The position numbers and the translations under genes are program-made. From Chthoniobacterales bacterium (lineage in GTDB: Bacteria > Verrucomicrobiota > Verrucomicrobiia > Chthoniobacterales > UBA10450), in the NCBI GenBank assembly GCA_013695905.1, contig JACCZQ010000196.1:1-8075 (forward strand): a DNA stretch of 8,075 bases, read 5' to 3'. The notes below the pieces were generated by a model that saw only the letters and a program-made list of their open reading frames with translations, was not told the origin of the DNA and searched no databases. Position 1 is the stretch's first letter, and each line of letters begins with the position of its first letter. Positions 6,272 to 8,075 of this stretch are shown here, in pieces.

Positions 6272-7105
6272 TCAACGGCGGAGGGCGGTCCAGAATTTGT
6301 GCCGCACCGGGTTCACGTAGTGGCGCAGCACGATCTCAGGGCCAGCGGAGCGATCGGCGTAGGAGAACTGATCGTCCAGCTGCAGGACGAACTGCCGCCG
6401 GTCGAACGGCTGCGCCTTGTTCGCGTGCATCACGAGGTGGGTGATCGTCTGATTGGTGAAGAAATTCGGCGCGCCGTCGAGTTCCAGAAAACGGCCGATG
6501 CCTAACGACCAGTCAAGTTTTTCGGTGAGGAACAACACGCCGGTGTTCACGGGATTTTCGCGCTCGGTGGCGGTGCGGAAGAGCCGTTCGTCCGCGGAGA
6601 CCTGGCAGTCGGCAAGATAGAGCGCCGACGCGGCGGTGGCGAGGGAACGGAGAATCGACGCGCCGGGAAAGAAGAGCACGTCGGAGTCGAGGTAGAGAGC
6701 CGGTCCGGCCGCGGGCAATGACATGATCAACGCGAGCTGCCGGCCAGTGGGATGCGCCGCGAGATAGCTGCGAATTCCCTCCGGCACGTCGCGCGGCTGC
6801 CACTCGTTTGCAGGCGCGACCGTGACGCTATCATCGAGGGCGCGGAGGACCTCGAGGCTGCGCGTGGTGTAGCTGCCATCAGAGACAACTGTGAACTTTC
6901 TCGGCCGCCCCGCGTGCCGCAGCAGGGACCGGATCGAGGCGACTTGCTCGGGCAGCGCCATTTCGCCCGAGTAGGAATAGACTTCGAACGGAAGGGCCGC
7001 GGGGACATTGCTCCGTCGCCGGATGATTTGCGGCAGCGCAGCGCGGTAGAGGCTCCGGATGGCCGAAGCTTCCGCGCGCGCGAAGTGGTATCCGAAGTTC
7101 GGCAT
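6272..7105 (-). CDS. GT-A-type glycosyltransferase with DSD motif (GT8-like)
   Basis: A 277-residue protein with the marks of a nucleotide-diphospho-sugar transferase of the GT-A fold. The metal- and nucleotide-binding DxD motif is at D140-S141-D142 in ALYLDSDVLFFPG, preceded by a strand and helix typical of the fold. NTGVLFL at 187-193 and FFTNQTITHLV at 215-225 match the NTG and acceptor-side elements seen in GT8/GT77-like enzymes. HYVNPVRHKFW at 262-272 resembles the C-terminal His-Lys-Pro/Phe-Trp closing segment of GT8 proteins. SGEMALPEQVASIRSLL at 46-62 and FTVVSDG at 71-77 form the nucleotide-binding start. No signal peptide is seen; it should act in the cytoplasm. The ATG at 7105 follows the flippase stop by 4 bases, without a visible ribosome binding site. 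The family assignment is at fold level, and the precise family and sugar are unsure. Confidence 0.82.
   Translation of the reverse strand: MPNFGYHFARAEASAIRSLYRAALPQIIRRRSNVPAALPFEVYSYSGEMALPEQVASIRSLLRHAGRPRKFTVVSDGSYTTRSLEVLRALDDSVTVAPANEWQPRDVPEGIRSYLAAHPTGRQLALIMSLPAAGPALYLDSDVLFFPGASILRSLATAASALYLADCQVSADERLFRTATERENPVNTGVLFLTEKLDWSLGIGRFLELDGAPNFFTNQTITHLVMHANKAQPFDRRQFVLQLDDQFSYADRSAGPEIVLRHYVNPVRHKFWTALRR
6500..6507 (-). repeat. CGTTAGGC octamer, copy 5 (coding)
   Basis: Inside the GT-A enzyme, codons TGG TCG TTA GGC (Trp-Ser-Leu-Gly, residues 199-202) contain it, again with Leu encoded by TTA and in the same frame as copy 4. Confidence 0.6.
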
Positions 7106-7109
7106 CCGA

Positions 7110-8075
7110 TCAGGCGCGGGCCGCGCGGAGACTGCGGAACCCGTTGTAGCTCAGCGCCAGGTTCAGGAGGAGGTTCGGCACGGCGGAGATGAGGCCGAAG
7201 ATCAAGACCCCGCGGACGGTGGTGAAATCGGTAAAGGGAATCATCGCCGCCTGCGTGGCGAGGGTGAGCGGGACGTAAAGCCAGGCGCCGGTGACCCACG
7301 CCTTCGCGGAGTTCAGAGCCCAAAAGGTGCCGGTGAGCGCACTCGCCACTGCCGCCCCCACCATCAGCACCAGCTCGCGCTCGAGGTGCATGTATTGACT
7401 CCCGAGCACATAGAGGAACGGCCGCGGGAAGAGCGCGGCGCTCGCGATGAGGAGCAGGCTGAAAGCGGTGACCGCTCCGACGATGCCAGCATATTGCCAC
7501 CGCAGCCGTCGGGGATCGTGGCAGCGGGCGAAAGCGGGCGCGAAGACGTTGGTGAGGAGATTGCCGAGGACAGCGAAGATCATCGCGAGCCGTCCGAGCG
7601 CGCCGACTTCTGCGACAGCACCGGCGCGTGTCCCGAAGAAGCTGATGAGAAAAACGGTGATCTGCCCCTGCACACAAAAAAAGATGGCGTTCGCCGCCTG
7701 CTTCCGGACGAGGCCGCGGATGGTGGCGCGGTCTTCGTCGTTCTCGGGCGCGCGCAGGTCTACCACTCCGGCCACATATTTTCGCAGCATCCAGTACTGC
7801 AGCAGCAGCGCGCCGCAGCCGATCGCGATCGCAACGCTCGCGTTCATGAAGATGAGGAGCAGCGCGAGAATCGCGGCGAGCCGCACCACCGCGCCGGTCA
7901 CGTCGATGAGCTGAATACGACCGAGCCGCGAGTGCAGCCGTGGCACCACGCTCAGGACGCCGACGGAAAGCTGCACCGCCAGACCGCCCAACACGACGGC
8001 GATCAAGGTGAGGGCATAAAGCGTCGAGGCGCCGTTCTTCACGAGCATGAAATAGAGCAGCGGAGTCACCACGAC
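7110..8075 (-). CDS. Polysaccharide flippase (Wzx/MATE-like), C-terminal part
   Basis: The C-terminal 321 residues of a polytopic membrane protein that runs off the right edge; the true start is outside, and the GTG at 8070-8072 is an internal Val. About nine hydrophobic segments can be picked out (visible residues near 18-43, 60-77, 79-97, 127-147, 157-180, 196-215, 232-254, 262-280 and 286-308). A charged loop at 104-125 (LRAPENDEDRATIRGLVRKQ) lies between the third and fourth. YVLGSQYMHLERELVLMVGAA at 221-241 fits the late-helix pattern of Wzx/MATE-type polysaccharide exporters. Such proteins have 12-14 helices, so roughly 100-130 residues are probably missing. The expected role is flipping lipid-linked oligosaccharide to the periplasm. 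It is the most upstream visible gene of the operon, with 4 bases to the next start. Family membership is inferred from topology and context rather than a decisive motif. Confidence 0.75.
   Translation of the reverse strand, partial: VVVTPLLYFMLVKNGASTLYALTLIAVVLGGLAVQLSVGVLSVVPRLHSRLGRIQLIDVTGAVVRLAAILALLLIFMNASVAIAIGCGALLLQYWMLRKYVAGVVDLRAPENDEDRATIRGLVRKQAANAIFFCVQGQITVFLISFFGTRAGAVAEVGALGRLAMIFAVLGNLLTNVFAPAFARCHDPRRLRWQYAGIVGAVTAFSLLLIASAALFPRPFLYVLGSQYMHLERELVLMVGAAVASALTGTFWALNSAKAWVTGAWLYVPLTLATQAAMIPFTDFTTVRGVLIFGLISAVPNLLLNLALSYNGFRSLRAARA

Noticed and set aside
8070..8072. GTG as the start of the flippase gene
   Set aside because: The frame is still open to the edge, and the protein would lack the first several membrane helices. 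It is an internal Val of a gene cut by the window.

Overview
The window comes from a GC-rich bacterium. Hand-sampled lines run from about 57% GC in the first gene to about 65-80% in the rest. Nothing in it fixes the taxonomy. The codon use and the kinds of glycosyltransferase would suit a soil or freshwater group such as Verrucomicrobiota (Opitutaceae-like) or Gemmatimonadota, but that is only an impression. There are no rRNA or tRNA genes, CRISPR arrays, transposases or integrases in the window.

Layout: positions 1-150 are a non-coding stretch rich in inverted repeats. Positions 151-735 (+) encode a stand-alone GNAT N-acetyltransferase with visibly lower GC than its neighbours. A 65-base gap (736-800) separates it from a convergent block. 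From 801 to the right edge, all genes lie on the minus strand and are packed end to end. In transcription order they are: the C-terminal part of a polytopic polysaccharide flippase (7110 to beyond 8075), a GT-A-type glycosyltransferase with a DSD motif (6272-7105), a 774-residue protein made of two GT-B glycosyltransferase modules (3945-6269), two tandem paralogous GT-B-like proteins (2857-3948 and 1859-2857), and a classical GT4 enzyme (801-1862). Junctions are +4 and +2 nt, then overlaps of 4, 1 and 4 nt (ATGA, TGATG, ATGA). This indicates one translationally coupled operon whose promoter lies outside the window.

How the genes work together: five genes with six glycosyltransferase modules plus a flippase look like a surface polysaccharide locus (O-antigen, capsule or exopolysaccharide). 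The glycosyltransferases would assemble a lipid-linked oligosaccharide on the cytoplasmic face and the flippase would export it. The sugars cannot be read from the sequence.

Points worth a second look are: (1) the octamer CGTTAGGC, present five times in 8 kb on both strands against about 0.3 expected, falling in different reading frames of four unrelated coding sites; (2) the low-GC acetyltransferase bracketed by GTTAGGC and ACCTAAC, which match integron core-site consensus, although no full attC site is visible; (3) the double-glycosyltransferase fusion; (4) the tandem paralogue pair that shares its own motif set but lacks the GT4 EX7E motif.
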